This document shows, in pieces, positions 35,722 through 44,931 of a stretch of 64,000 nucleotides of DNA. Within the stretch, counting starts at the first letter, position 1, and every line of letters begins with the position of its first letter. The notes under the pieces were generated by a model. That model saw nothing but the letters and a program-made list of their open reading frames with translations, had not been told where the DNA came from and made no database searches. Where the stretch lies: the NCBI GenBank assembly GCA_039811225.1, contig JBDHYG010000001.1, positions 186,001 through 250,000 of the forward strand, in the 5' to 3' direction. Source of the DNA: JAFDXJ01 sp039811225. Lineage in GTDB: Bacteria; Bacteroidota; Bacteroidia; Chitinophagales; Chitinophagaceae. A program made the position numbers and the translations under genes.

Positions 35722-36452
35722 TAAAACTTGGTTTCGATAATATAAGGCAACATCGCCCGCCAGGTAGGCCAGTCGTGATCAATATCTGCGCCCCAGATGT
35801 CCAGGTCATGATGAATGCCTTTATTATTCAACACTTCTGAAAAACGACGATTGGCATCCGGGTCTTCATAATTTCCACTGCCTGTATAAATATGAATATG
35901 ATGGCTGGCTTTTATCCTATCAAGGAAAAACGGGTCTTCGAGGTTGGGAATATAATGGATGGGACTATTAAAATAAACCTGGTCATCCCAGAAGCCTTTG
36001 GTATATTCTGTAAGATCATATACACCACTCATACTAATTGCCCCGTTAATGATATCCGGGCGTTTCAAAAATAAATTCATGGAATGCAATGCTCCAAAGG
36101 ATGCCCCACTCACAAAGATCATGGTATCGGCTCCGGCCTTATTACGGATATAAGGCGCCACTTCGAAAAAGATATAATCATTAAACTGATTATGACGGAT
36201 TGCTTTATGTTCCGGCAGCATTTCATTATTTAACCAACTTTCATTATTAATACTATTGACACTGAATACCCGCATTTTACCGGATTCAATAAAGGGTTTG
36301 AGCGCATCTATCATCAGAAAGCGTTCATATTCCAGGTAATCTGCTGCCGCAGTGGGTACCAATAATAAAGCAAAGCCGGAATGGCCATAACTAACGATGG
36401 GCATATCTTGTCCTAATGCGGGGCTATACCAAGAGCCTGTTTCTTTTTCCAT
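35721..36452 (-). CDS. Esterase family protein (alpha/beta hydrolase)
   Basis: A 243-residue protein without signal peptide. It carries FVSGASFGALHSMNLFL, with the nucleophile Ser in G-x-S-x-G form near residue 117. HIYTGSGNYEDPDANRRFSEVL near residue 185 probably has the acid, and IDHDWPTWRAMLPYII at the end has the catalytic His. This is the esterase D/PF00756 type. The substrate is unknown. It is translationally coupled to the AsmA-like gene, so a link to envelope lipid or glycan handling is possible. Confidence 0.78.
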   Translation of the reverse strand: MEKETGSWYSPALGQDMPIVSYGHSGFALLLVPTAAADYLEYERFLMIDALKPFIESGKMRVFSVNSINNESWLNNEMLPEHKAIRHNQFNDYIFFEVAPYIRNKAGADTMIFVSGASFGALHSMNLFLKRPDIINGAISMSGVYDLTEYTKGFWDDQVYFNSPIHYIPNLEDPFFLDRIKASHHIHIYTGSGNYEDPDANRRFSEVLNNKGIHHDLDIWGADIDHDWPTWRAMLPYIIETKF

Positions 36453-36503
36453 ATTTATTTTTTTTTTAGTTTTTTAAATCCGGTTATAAAAGTAAGAAAA
36501 GTC

Positions 36504-37241
36504 TTATAAACATTTTTTCTTTATTTCCTGCCAGAGGTCCCTGAATGCGGAAGCGGCATAACTACTATTGGCAAATTCAAACAAGGGTTGTCGATATACT
36601 CCCATTTTTTCTACATCACTCAGGTAAGGGATATAATTACGCAGGAATACGCCATCTTTATAAAATTGATGCATCACTTCATGGTGCATGTTTTTCCGGT
36701 GATCTACCATACTAAAGAAACATTTTATTTTATCGGCATCCAGGTCATTTTCATTAAAGAATTCCAGGACCTTATCAAAAGAGCGAATGGATAAAGTAGT
36801 AGGAATATTAGGCATGAGTATATAATCTGCCGCCTGAAAAATGTTTTCATGCAAAAGGGAAATACCGGGTGGGCAATCCAGGAATACCAGGTCAAAACCT
36901 TTTAACCCGGCCAAAAAAGAACGGATTTTTTTCCGGCTTTGTTTTTGTGCATCCAGTAGTAGGTCCGATTGACGGGCGGTTAAGTCTGCCGGAATGATCC
37001 ATAAGTTTTCGAATAATGAGTCTTTAATTATTTCCTGGTAACTGATATCCCCGTGCAGCATTTTTTTGAATTCATTTTTTACCGAGGTCTCTGCCTGTAG
37101 ATAAAAAGATGCCGCACCCTGTGGATCGAGGTCCCAGACCAGTGTTTTAAATCCATCTGCAGCGGCTAAGTAAGCCAGGTTAATGGTGGCAGCCGTTTTT
37201 CCAACGCCTCCTTTCAAATTATACAATGCAAGTGTAGTCAT
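36504..37241 (-). CDS. Orphan ParA/Soj-family ATPase
   Basis: A 245-residue protein with the deviant Walker A KGGVGKTAATINLAYLAA at the start, DLDPQGAASFYL (Walker A') and LVFLDCPPGISLLHENIF (Walker B region). It lies 32 bases after the stop-to-start junction with the upstream peptidase, with no ParB or parS-like sequence around. Orphan ParA proteins can position other cargo (for example chemotaxis clusters or conjugation). The function is not shown here. Confidence 0.9.
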   Translation of the reverse strand: MTTLALYNLKGGVGKTAATINLAYLAAADGFKTLVWDLDPQGAASFYLQAETSVKNEFKKMLHGDISYQEIIKDSLFENLWIIPADLTARQSDLLLDAQKQSRKKIRSFLAGLKGFDLVFLDCPPGISLLHENIFQAADYILMPNIPTTLSIRSFDKVLEFFNENDLDADKIKCFFSMVDHRKNMHHEVMHQFYKDGVFLRNYIPYLSDVEKMGVYRQPLFEFANSSYAASAFRDLWQEIKKKCL

Positions 37242-37273
37242 ACATATCCGTTAAGTACAAGAAGTTTTATTTT

Positions 37274-39274
37274 TTATTTCAAATACTTGGTAAACCAATC
37301 CACATAACGTTGTAAGCGATCGGCCAGGTAACTGGGCACTATGATGCCGTGGTTTTGATTGGGATAAATGATCAATTCAGTAGGAACACCGGTTGTTTTC
37401 AATGCCTGGTACATTTGCTCGGCTCCGGCGACTGGTACATTGAAATCATTTTGAGAAGCCATAAACAAAGTAGGTGTAGTGATCCGGTCTGCATGGAAAA
37501 AAGGATATGAGATTTTTATCCATTTATCCATATTTTTCCAGGGTGGCCCCAATTCGTTATTGTATTGGGTGATATATTGATCCACGCCATACATGCTCAA
37601 TTGCAATGCGCTCCCTGCGCCACTGGAAGCAGCTTTAAAGCGTTGGTTGGTGGCAATGCAATAGTCAGTCAGGATACCACCATAACTCCAGCCGAAAATT
37701 CCTAACCGGGTAGAATCAGCAATACCGCTATTTACCAGATAGTCTACTGCACCATTGATATCTACAACTTCCAGATGCCCCCAATCTCCCATGATCGCAC
37801 GGATATAATCATTTCCCCGGCCATTGCTGCCGCGATAATTTACCTGCGCCACGGCAAATCCCTTCTGTGCCAGTGTTTGTGCTGTCCAGTCAAATTCATA
37901 ATCATCCTGCCCCACCGGCCCGCCATGGATATACATGATCAACGGAAGCGGTTTCCCTTTTGCTGCCTGTGCAGGTGTATATAAAAGTCCATTCACTAAT
38001 GTGCCATCTTTGCTTTTACTTTGAAATCCGGAAACTTTTGCTAAGGAAACGGATTGGAGATAAGGATCCTGGAATGTGGTCAGGCGCCGGGTTACCCCTT
38101 TTTCCAATGTATATACTTCAAATGGAATGTAGGGATCAGAAAGCAATACAGCCCAGTCTCCATTTACTTTGTTGGGTTGCAATTCAAGAAAGACACGGTC
38201 CCCATTTCCCGGTGTAGTCATTGCTTCGCCATTGATGCCAAACTGCACGACATTACTTTGCCTGTCTTTCTCCATCAGGGCTGTTATACTTTTCCCATCG
38301 TTTGACCATTGGGGTGAATAGACATTGCCATTGGAATTAGCTGATAAAATTTTAGGTGAGCCACCATCTTTTGCAACCAGGCATAATATGCCATCGCCAA
38401 ACATGGTAAATTTTTCATCGCTATAGCTTCTTATATAAGCAATCCATTTCCCATCCGGGCTCCATTGCGGGTTATCATCACTGCCTTCCCAGGTGGTCAA
38501 TTGATGCATGGTAGCTCCCGGTTTGGCATCCATCACATAGATATCGGTATTTTCATTTTTATCCGGATCTTCTGTGCGGTTACTTACAAAAGCAATTTGT
38601 TTTCCATCCGGGCTCCATACCGGGGAAGTCTCATTATACCTGCCTTTTGTGAGTGTATCGATGTCGCCGGATTGTATATCCATCAAATAAAAATGCTTTG
38701 CCCGCCTGTCGAGATAACCTACATAATCTTCTTTGAAATGATAGCGGTCAATCACATAAGGCAACCGGGCTTTCACTTTGGAGGTATCACTGAAATCTTC
38801 ATCTTTCATGACAAGTAAAAGTTGTTTCCCATCCGGGCGCCAGCAATAATCATTGATGCTGCTTTTCACATTTGAAATACATTTGGCTTCCCCACCTCTC
38901 CTGTCGAGTAACCATACCTGGCTATGATCATTGTCCTCCTCATCATCACCCCCACCTATTTTCCGGGAGGAAAGAAAGGAAATATATTTTCCATCCGGGC
39001 TGAACAAAGGAGAAGATTCATCTTCAGGAGAATTCGTTAGTTGAATGGTTTCTTTTCCATCCCAGGAAGTCATCCATATATCATCATTCCAACCATCTTT
39101 CGTTGTATCCACCGAACTCACTACATATACTACCCATTTTCCATCGGGAGAAACCTGGATATCCGATGTGTTTTTCATGCGATAAATATCTTCCGGTTGA
39201 GGGCCTTTTTTTACTTGTCCCCATACAGCGCCTGCCGGTAAAACAAACAGCAGCAGGTAAAAAATCTTTTTCAT
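37274..39274 (-). CDS. S9 family prolyl oligopeptidase (DPP/acylaminoacyl-peptidase type)
   Basis: A 666-residue secreted enzyme, with a signal peptide MKKIFYLLLFVLPAGAVWGQ. An N-terminal beta-propeller is built from WD40-like PD40 units with repeated SPDGKW or SPDGKQ motifs (residues about 40-330). The catalytic domain has the Ser in LGIFGWSYGGILTDY near residue 533, the Asp in FMASQNDFNVPVAG and the His in IYPNQNHGIIVP. Enzymes of this type cleave oligopeptides and are a common Bacteroidota periplasmic class. Confidence 0.92.
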   Translation of the reverse strand: MKKIFYLLLFVLPAGAVWGQVKKGPQPEDIYRMKNTSDIQVSPDGKWVVYVVSSVDTTKDGWNDDIWMTSWDGKETIQLTNSPEDESSPLFSPDGKYISFLSSRKIGGGDDEEDNDHSQVWLLDRRGGEAKCISNVKSSINDYCWRPDGKQLLLVMKDEDFSDTSKVKARLPYVIDRYHFKEDYVGYLDRRAKHFYLMDIQSGDIDTLTKGRYNETSPVWSPDGKQIAFVSNRTEDPDKNENTDIYVMDAKPGATMHQLTTWEGSDDNPQWSPDGKWIAYIRSYSDEKFTMFGDGILCLVAKDGGSPKILSANSNGNVYSPQWSNDGKSITALMEKDRQSNVVQFGINGEAMTTPGNGDRVFLELQPNKVNGDWAVLLSDPYIPFEVYTLEKGVTRRLTTFQDPYLQSVSLAKVSGFQSKSKDGTLVNGLLYTPAQAAKGKPLPLIMYIHGGPVGQDDYEFDWTAQTLAQKGFAVAQVNYRGSNGRGNDYIRAIMGDWGHLEVVDINGAVDYLVNSGIADSTRLGIFGWSYGGILTDYCIATNQRFKAASSGAGSALQLSMYGVDQYITQYNNELGPPWKNMDKWIKISYPFFHADRITTPTLFMASQNDFNVPVAGAEQMYQALKTTGVPTELIIYPNQNHGIIVPSYLADRLQRYVDWFTKYLK

Positions 39275-39430
39275 GTTATTCTAATTTATTTTTTGTGTCC
39301 ACGAACAAATTACCTGAGCTATATTTCTTTGAATGCGACAGGTTATTGCTGAGTGCTATAGTTGGTTTTTAGGATTTTAAAAATAAAGAAAAAATATGGA
39401 AATGCCGGTATTACAAAAAAAAGAGACTGT

Positions 39431-41473
39431 TTATACTTTCGTCTTTTGCATAAGTTCCAGGCGTTTTTGCATGGCAAACATTTTATCCCTTAATGCAGCG
39501 GCTTCAATGAAATCCTGTTCCCGCGCCGCTTTTTCCATTTGCTTCTTAACTTTTTGCAATGCCTTTTCCAGTTTTGGGATAGTTTCATATACTTCATTGT
39601 CTTCAGCTGCCGGCAAAAGCAGGTCATCCCGGATAGCATTCGGTTTTTCCGGGTCATAGCCTTTAATATCCAGTACAGATGTTTGTTTCATAATCTGATC
39701 CACACTTTTATGGATCGTTTTCGGAATAATCCCATGCTGTTGGTTATAGGCAATTTGTTTTTCCCTTCGCCGGTTTGTTTCATCAATGGTCTTTTGCATG
39801 CTTTGCGTTATAGTATCGGCATAAAAGATCACCAGGCCTTCGGCATTTCTTGCTGCCCGCCCGGCCGTTTGAGTCAGGGATTTTTCATTTCGCAGAAAAC
39901 CTTCTTTATCTGCATCGAGAATGGCCACCAGTGAAACTTCCGGCAGGTCAAGACCTTCGCGCAATAAATTCACACCCACCAGCACATCAATTTCTCCCAG
40001 GCGAAGCTGGCGCAGGATTTCCACACGTTCCAGGGCATCCACATCACTATGAATATATTTCGATTTGATATTGATGCGATGTAAATATTTATCCATTTCT
40101 TCAGCCATTCGTTTGGTAAGGGTAGTCACCAGTACCCGTCCTCCTTTGGCAACCCGTTTATCAATTTCATCCAGCAAATCATCTACCTGGTTCAGGCTGG
40201 GGCGCACTTCAATAGGAGGTTCCAATAAACCTGTTGGCCGAACGACCTGTTCCACTACACTGCCCCCGGTTTTTTCCAATTCATAATCTCCGGGAGTAGC
40301 GCTTAAGAAAATTGTTTGCCCGGTATGGTTTTCAAATTCATTAAAATTCAAAGGCCGGTTATCCAGGGCACTGGGTAAGCGAAATCCATAATCCACTAAG
40401 ATCAGTTTCCGGCTGCGATCGCCTCCATACATACCAGCAATCTGCGGTATGGTTTGATGGCTTTCATCGATGATGCAAATAAAATCTTTGGGGAAATAAT
40501 CCAACAGGCAAAAGGGTCGGGTGCCCGGTGCCCGGCGGTCAAAAAAACGGGAATAATTTTCTATCCCATTGCAATAGCCCAGTTCACGTATCATTTCGAG
40601 GTCATACTCCACTCTTTCTTTGATACGCTGTGCTTCCAAAAATTTTCCATTGCTTTTAAAATATGCTACCTGGAGCTGCATTTCATCCTGGATCTCATAA
40701 ATAATCTGTTGCATCATGTCCTTTGGCGCCACGTATAAATTGGCCGGGAAGATCGCTGCATTTTCCAATACAGCCATTCGTTTATTGGTTGACACATCAA
40801 TACTTTCTATGCTTTCAATTTCATCACCAAAAAAAGTAATCCGGTAGCCATAGTCCAGGTAAGGCAGGTTAATATCCACGGTATCTCCTTTTACCCGGAA
40901 AGTGCCTCGCTTAAATTCGACCTGGGTGCGATTGTATAAGCTATTGACCAGGGCATGTAAAAATCCCTGCCGGGAAAGTACCTGGCCCTTTTGAATACGA
41001 ATAATGCCATTTTCAAATTCTGTCGGATTTCCTATACCATAAATACAACTCACACTGGCTACCACAATAATATCACGCCGCCCGGTTAGCAATTCTGCCG
41101 TGGTATGCAAGCGCAGTTTATCTAACTCCTCATTTATACTCAGGTCTTTTTCGATATAGGTATCACTGGAAGAAATATATGCTTCCGGCTGGTAATAATC
41201 ATAGTAGCTGACAAAATAACCAACTGCATTTTCAGGAAAGAATTGTTTGAATTCACCATACAACTGTGCCACTAACGTTTTATTATGTGTGAGTACCAGT
41301 ACCGGTCGTTGCAGGTTTTGAATGACATTGGCAATGGTAAATGTTTTTCCACTTCCCGTAACACCCAATAAAACCTGGTAGCGCTCCCCTCTTTTTAATT
41401 CATTCGTCAGGGCAGCTATAGCAGCAGGCTGGTCGCCACTGGGCGTATAAGGAGCATGTAATTGAAACGGCAT
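39431..41473 (-). CDS. uvrB: Excinuclease ABC subunit B
   Basis: Start placed at 41473, giving MPFQLHAPYTPSGDQPAAIA; the upstream ATG adds only seven residues. The 680-residue product has Walker A LLGVTGSGKTFTIANVI, the beta-hairpin region YYDYYQPEAYISSSDTYIEK, CIIDESHQTIPQI (helicase DEAD-like block) and GINLLREGLDLPEVS-type helicase motif (VGVNLLREGLDLPEVSLVAI). The C-terminal UVR domain is present (MEKAAREQDFIEAAALRDKM). It acts in nucleotide excision repair. Confidence 0.97.
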   Translation of the reverse strand: MPFQLHAPYTPSGDQPAAIAALTNELKRGERYQVLLGVTGSGKTFTIANVIQNLQRPVLVLTHNKTLVAQLYGEFKQFFPENAVGYFVSYYDYYQPEAYISSSDTYIEKDLSINEELDKLRLHTTAELLTGRRDIIVVASVSCIYGIGNPTEFENGIIRIQKGQVLSRQGFLHALVNSLYNRTQVEFKRGTFRVKGDTVDINLPYLDYGYRITFFGDEIESIESIDVSTNKRMAVLENAAIFPANLYVAPKDMMQQIIYEIQDEMQLQVAYFKSNGKFLEAQRIKERVEYDLEMIRELGYCNGIENYSRFFDRRAPGTRPFCLLDYFPKDFICIIDESHQTIPQIAGMYGGDRSRKLILVDYGFRLPSALDNRPLNFNEFENHTGQTIFLSATPGDYELEKTGGSVVEQVVRPTGLLEPPIEVRPSLNQVDDLLDEIDKRVAKGGRVLVTTLTKRMAEEMDKYLHRINIKSKYIHSDVDALERVEILRQLRLGEIDVLVGVNLLREGLDLPEVSLVAILDADKEGFLRNEKSLTQTAGRAARNAEGLVIFYADTITQSMQKTIDETNRRREKQIAYNQQHGIIPKTIHKSVDQIMKQTSVLDIKGYDPEKPNAIRDDLLLPAAEDNEVYETIPKLEKALQKVKKQMEKAAREQDFIEAAALRDKMFAMQKRLELMQKTKV

Positions 41474-41620
41474 ATAAAAAATTGGGAGATGCAATTTACA
41501 AAATGTATGATGTAGATAAGAAGGCTATTTTATACAAAATGTTTTGCACCTGTTGAATATTTGCAAAAATAAAGAGGAAATCAAGCCGACATCTTTAATT
41601 TCGCTCTTCATACATGTTAT

Positions 41621-42928
41621 ATGGCGTCTTTTGAAGTAACCGGGGGAAAAAAATTAATCGGTGATATCGTACCACAGGGAGCAAAGAACGAAGCCCTGCA
41701 GATTATTTCCGCAGTCTTGCTGACATCAGAAACCGTGGAGATACACAATATTCCCGATATAACGGATATCAACCTGCAGATTGAATTATTGATCAGCCTG
41801 GGGGTAAAGGTGGATCGTGTGGACAGGCATACCTGCCGGTTCAATGCAGCGGATGTCAACAGCAACCAGTTGGGCTCAGCAATTTTTCAACAAAAAAGCG
41901 GAAAATTACGTGGCTCTGTTTTATTGGCAGGGCCAATGTTGGGACGTTTTAAAAAAGCCTATATCCCCAAACCCGGTGGTGATAAAATCGGGCGGCGCCG
42001 GTTAGATACTCATATTATTGGTTTTGAAAAAATGGGGGCTTCCTTTCAATATGATCCCGATAATGGAATTTTTGTGATGCAGGCCAAGGAACTGAAAGGA
42101 AAATATATTTTACTGGATGAACCTTCCTTAACCGGTACCGCTAATTTAGTCATGGCGGCTGTTTTAGCGGAAGGAACGACTACTTTATACAATGCGGCCT
42201 GTGAGCCATACCTGCAACAATTATGCAGAATGCTTTGCAGGATGGGTGCAAAAATCTCCGGGATTGGCAGTAATTTATTAACGATTGAAGGAGTGGACAA
42301 GCTTTCCGGCACCACACATACGATGTTGCCCGATATGATTGAGGTGGGAAGTTTCATTGGCCTGGCAGCAATGACACAAAGTGAAATTTGTATTAAGCAA
42401 GCCGGCATTGCACATTTAGGTATTATCCCGGAAAAGTTTTCCCTGCTGGGTATTCAAATGGAATTTCGTGGCGATGATATTTTTATTCCGGCCCAGGAAA
42501 AATATACTGTTGAGACTTATTTAGATGGAGGCGTACTCACCATTTCCGATCATCCCTGGCCGGGCCTGACACCCGACCTGCTTAGTATCATTTTGGTTGT
42601 AGCCACGCAAGCCGTAGGAAGTGTACTTATTCACCAGAAAATGTTTGAAAGCCGATTGTTCTTTGTCGATAAATTAATTGATATGGGTGCAAAGATCATA
42701 TTATGCGACCCACATCGTGCTACGGTAATTGGTTTAGGACGAACACAAAATTTGCGTGGCATCATCATGAGCAGCCCGGATATCCGGGCCGGGGTGGCCT
42801 TGCTGATTGCTGCATTGAGTGCGGATGGAAAAAGTGTTATACAAAATATTGAACAGATCGACCGGGGTTATCAAAATATTGATAAACGGTTGCAACAACT
42901 GGGCGCTGATATCACCCGGAAAGATTGA
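41621..42928 (+). CDS. murA: UDP-N-acetylglucosamine 1-carboxyvinyltransferase, Asp variant
   Basis: A 435-residue enzyme that adds enolpyruvate to UDP-GlcNAc in the first committed step of peptidoglycan synthesis. GAKNEALQ at residues 20-27 keeps the Lys22-Asn23 pair, PDMIEVGSFIGLAAMT and PDIRAGVALLIAAL are the other catalytic blocks. The loop where E. coli has Cys115 reads PGGDKIGRRRLDTHI, so the Cys is Asp (residue 121). This exchange is known to keep activity and abolish fosfomycin inactivation in other bacteria. Confidence 0.96.
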   Translation: MASFEVTGGKKLIGDIVPQGAKNEALQIISAVLLTSETVEIHNIPDITDINLQIELLISLGVKVDRVDRHTCRFNAADVNSNQLGSAIFQQKSGKLRGSVLLAGPMLGRFKKAYIPKPGGDKIGRRRLDTHIIGFEKMGASFQYDPDNGIFVMQAKELKGKYILLDEPSLTGTANLVMAAVLAEGTTTLYNAACEPYLQQLCRMLCRMGAKISGIGSNLLTIEGVDKLSGTTHTMLPDMIEVGSFIGLAAMTQSEICIKQAGIAHLGIIPEKFSLLGIQMEFRGDDIFIPAQEKYTVETYLDGGVLTISDHPWPGLTPDLLSIILVVATQAVGSVLIHQKMFESRLFFVDKLIDMGAKIILCDPHRATVIGLGRTQNLRGIIMSSPDIRAGVALLIAALSADGKSVIQNIEQIDRGYQNIDKRLQQLGADITRKD

Positions 42929-42975
42929 TGTCTTTAATCACCTCTATCCTTTATAATCAAATTAAATAAACAGTA

Positions 42976-42992
42976 CCCACAACTTTTGTGGG
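42976..42992. repeat. Perfect short hairpin between murA and the nitroreductase gene
   Basis: CCCACAA-CTT-TTGTGGG is a 7-bp stem with a 3-base loop, 21 bases before the nitroreductase start. No T-run follows on the plus strand, so it is not a classical terminator. It might slow polymerase, protect the RNA or bind a protein. Confidence 0.4.
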
Positions 42993-43012
42993 AATAACCA
43001 TATTTTACAATA

Positions 43013-43597
43013 ATGACAACATTCGAAAATATAAGCCAGGTCATTCAGCAACGTAGAAGCATTAAGCCGCAACAAATGAATGGCAAAAAAATAGATGATG
43101 CAACAATTGAATCATTGATTGCGCTGGCTGATCAGGCGCCCACCCATGGACATACGGAACCCTGGCGGTTTATTATTTATAAAGAAGCGGCGTTGCAGCA
43201 ATTTTGCCGTGATTTTGCCGCCTTATATAAAGCATTGATACCAGTGGAAAAATTTAATGAACTGAAGTATCAAAAAATGAATGATTGGTATAAACATGTA
43301 TCACATTTACTGGTTGTTTATATGCAAACCGGCAGCAACTCAAAAATCCCGGAGATAGAAGAGCGGGCTGCCACTGCAGCAGCCATACAAAACATTTTAC
43401 TGGCTTCGACGGCAAAACATTTAGTCTCGTTCTGGAGCACGGCATTTCCAATTTATCATGAAAATTTTAAGGAGTATCTGCATTTGGCACAGCAGGAATT
43501 TATGGTAGGCCTCATCTTTTTGGGGCACACGGACTTTCCATTGCATAAGGCAAAAAGGAATGTTCCCCTTTACGAAAAATTTTATTGGATGAAGTAA
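43013..43597 (+). CDS. Nitroreductase family protein
   Basis: A 194-residue FMN-dependent oxidoreductase. The N-terminus has ISQVIQQRRSIKPQQMNGKK, the Arg-Arg-Ser-block of nitroreductases. QAPTHGHTEPWRFIIYKE near residue 45 and ATAAAIQNILLASTAKHLVSFW near residue 120 are the other FMN/dimer regions. The end, HKAKRNVPLYEKFYWMK, is usual. The substrate is not defined. It is a separate gene just upstream of the repeat locus. Confidence 0.9.
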   Translation: MTTFENISQVIQQRRSIKPQQMNGKKIDDATIESLIALADQAPTHGHTEPWRFIIYKEAALQQFCRDFAALYKALIPVEKFNELKYQKMNDWYKHVSHLLVVYMQTGSNSKIPEIEERAATAAAIQNILLASTAKHLVSFWSTAFPIYHENFKEYLHLAQQEFMVGLIFLGHTDFPLHKAKRNVPLYEKFYWMK

Positions 43598-43640
43598 ACA
43601 TGAAGTTTTGGTATGATTACCACAAATGAATTTTTAATAG

Positions 43641-44098
43641 CCACAGATGCACAGATTTGTTTTGCCACAGATGCACAGATCTATTTGCTATAGATGCTCA
43701 GATAATTTAGCCACAGATACACAGATAAATCAAAATTGATTTTTTAGTTGTTTAGAGTTTTTGATTTTAGTACACGTGCTTTAGCCTAAAAAATTCATCT
43801 GTGCATCTGTGGCATTAAACTACCTATCTGTGTATCTGTGGTAATTCCTCTTTTATCTGTGCATCTGTAGCATTAAACTACCTATCTGTGCATCTGTGGC
43901 AAGTCCTCTTCATCTGTGCATCTGTGGCTTTAAACTACCTATCTGTGCATCTGTGGCAAGTCCTCTTCATCTGAGCATCTGTGGCTTTAAACTACCTATC
44001 TGTGCATCTGTGGCAAGTCCTCTTTATCTGTGCATCTATGGCTTTAAACTACTTATCTGTGCATCTGTGGCAATTCCTCTTTATCTGTGCATCTATGG
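43641..44098. repeat. Repeat array 1: forward units, spacer, 11 reverse units
   Basis: Four units of CCACAGATGCACAGAT or close variants lie in one orientation (43641, 43665, 43688, 43711; period about 23). A degenerate fifth lies at 43620. A 70-base AT-rich spacer (43727-43796) follows. Then come eleven units in the opposite orientation, ATCTGTGCATCTGTGG (43797, 43826, 43855, 43884, 43912, 43941, 43969, 43998, 44026, 44055, 44083), with period 28-29. Spacers between them alternate between two types, CTTTAAACTACCT and CAAGTCCTCTTC, giving a 57-base higher-order repeat. The unit itself is an 8-base tandem (ATCTGTGC ATCTGTGG). Confidence 0.92.
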
Positions 44099-44119
44099 CA
44101 CTTCCCAATATATTTTTTC

Positions 44120-44497
44120 TTAAAAAATTAATCTTTTGTAAGTGAGTTTCAATTCACCGAAATTTATTAGTAGAGCTATCTCATTATCTGATACTTTGAG
44201 GTAATTGAGTGCCTGGGCAATATGCTCATCTGCAATAGTTTTCACTGCTTTTATCTCGAGGATTATCTCATCAAATACGAGGAAGTCAGCATAAAACATA
44301 TGCGGTAAAATAATACCCTTATAATGTACCCGATATTCTTTTTCTCTTTCAAAAGGAATGCCTGCTCTCTTTAATTCAACTTCCAAAGCATCTTTATACA
44401 CTACTTCGAGGAAGCCCGCTCCGAGGTTATTATGCACCTCCATACAAAGACCAATAATCAAATAGGTCTCTTCTTTAAAAGGAAAATAAGGTTCCAT
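44120..44497 (-). CDS. GxxExxY family protein (PD-(D/E)XK-like) inside the repeat locus
   Basis: A 125-residue protein. NNLGAGFLEVVYKDALEVEL near residue 26 holds the Gly-x-x-Glu-x-x-Tyr signature. HMFYADFLVFDEIILEIKAVKTI near residue 74 has an Asp followed after about 10 residues by Glu-x-Lys, the active-site pattern of PD-(D/E)XK nucleases. The family has no firmly known function. The gene lies exactly between the two repeat arrays: its stop is 22 bases from the end of array 1 and its start is 73 bases from the first unit of array 2. Gene and arrays therefore look like one unit. Confidence 0.88.
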   Translation of the reverse strand: MEPYFPFKEETYLIIGLCMEVHNNLGAGFLEVVYKDALEVELKRAGIPFEREKEYRVHYKGIILPHMFYADFLVFDEIILEIKAVKTIADEHIAQALNYLKVSDNEIALLINFGELKLTYKRLIF

Positions 44498-44569
44498 AAT
44501 TCACCTCTTTGAACCTTAAGATAATAAAAAATTACTGCAAATAAAACAGGTAACATCTCTATTTTTAAG

Positions 44570-44912
44570 CCACAGATGATGAGTTTATTTTGCCACAGAT
44601 GCACAGATTTATTTGCCACAGATGCACAGATATAAGTTATTGACTTTAAAATAAAATAATGTTATTGATTCTCATAAGCTTACTAATGTCAAAAGAAATC
44701 ATCTATGCATCTGCGGCATTACCTCTCCATCAGTGCATCTGTGGCATTACCCCTCCATCTGTGCATCTGTGGCATTACCTCCCCATCTGTGCATCTGCGG
44801 CATTACCTCTCCATCTGTGCATCTGTGGCATTCTCTCTCCATCTGTGCATCTGAGGCATTACCTCTCCATCTGTGCATCTGTGGCATTACCTCTCCATCT
44901 GTGCATCTGTGG
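44570..44912. repeat. Repeat array 2: forward units, spacer, 8 reverse units
   Basis: Three forward units (44570 degenerate, 44593, 44616; period 23) are followed by a 69-base AT-rich spacer (44632-44700). Eight reverse units (44701, 44729, 44757, 44785, 44813, 44841, 44869, 44897) then follow at exactly 28-base period, with the constant spacer CATTACCTCTCC. The layout copies array 1, but the inter-unit spacer differs, so the arrays grew independently. Array 2 ends 20 bases before the next gene's stop codon. Confidence 0.92.
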
Positions 44913-44931
44913 CATATTCTTTAATCATATA

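Noticed and set aside
41474..41494. Longer uvrB start (seven extra residues)
   Set aside because: The family N-terminus begins at the downstream Met (MPFQLHAPYTPSGDQ).
43797..44098. CRISPR array (28-29 base period)
   Set aside because: The conserved unit is only 16 bases, the spacers are 12-13 bases and are not unique, and no cas gene is present.
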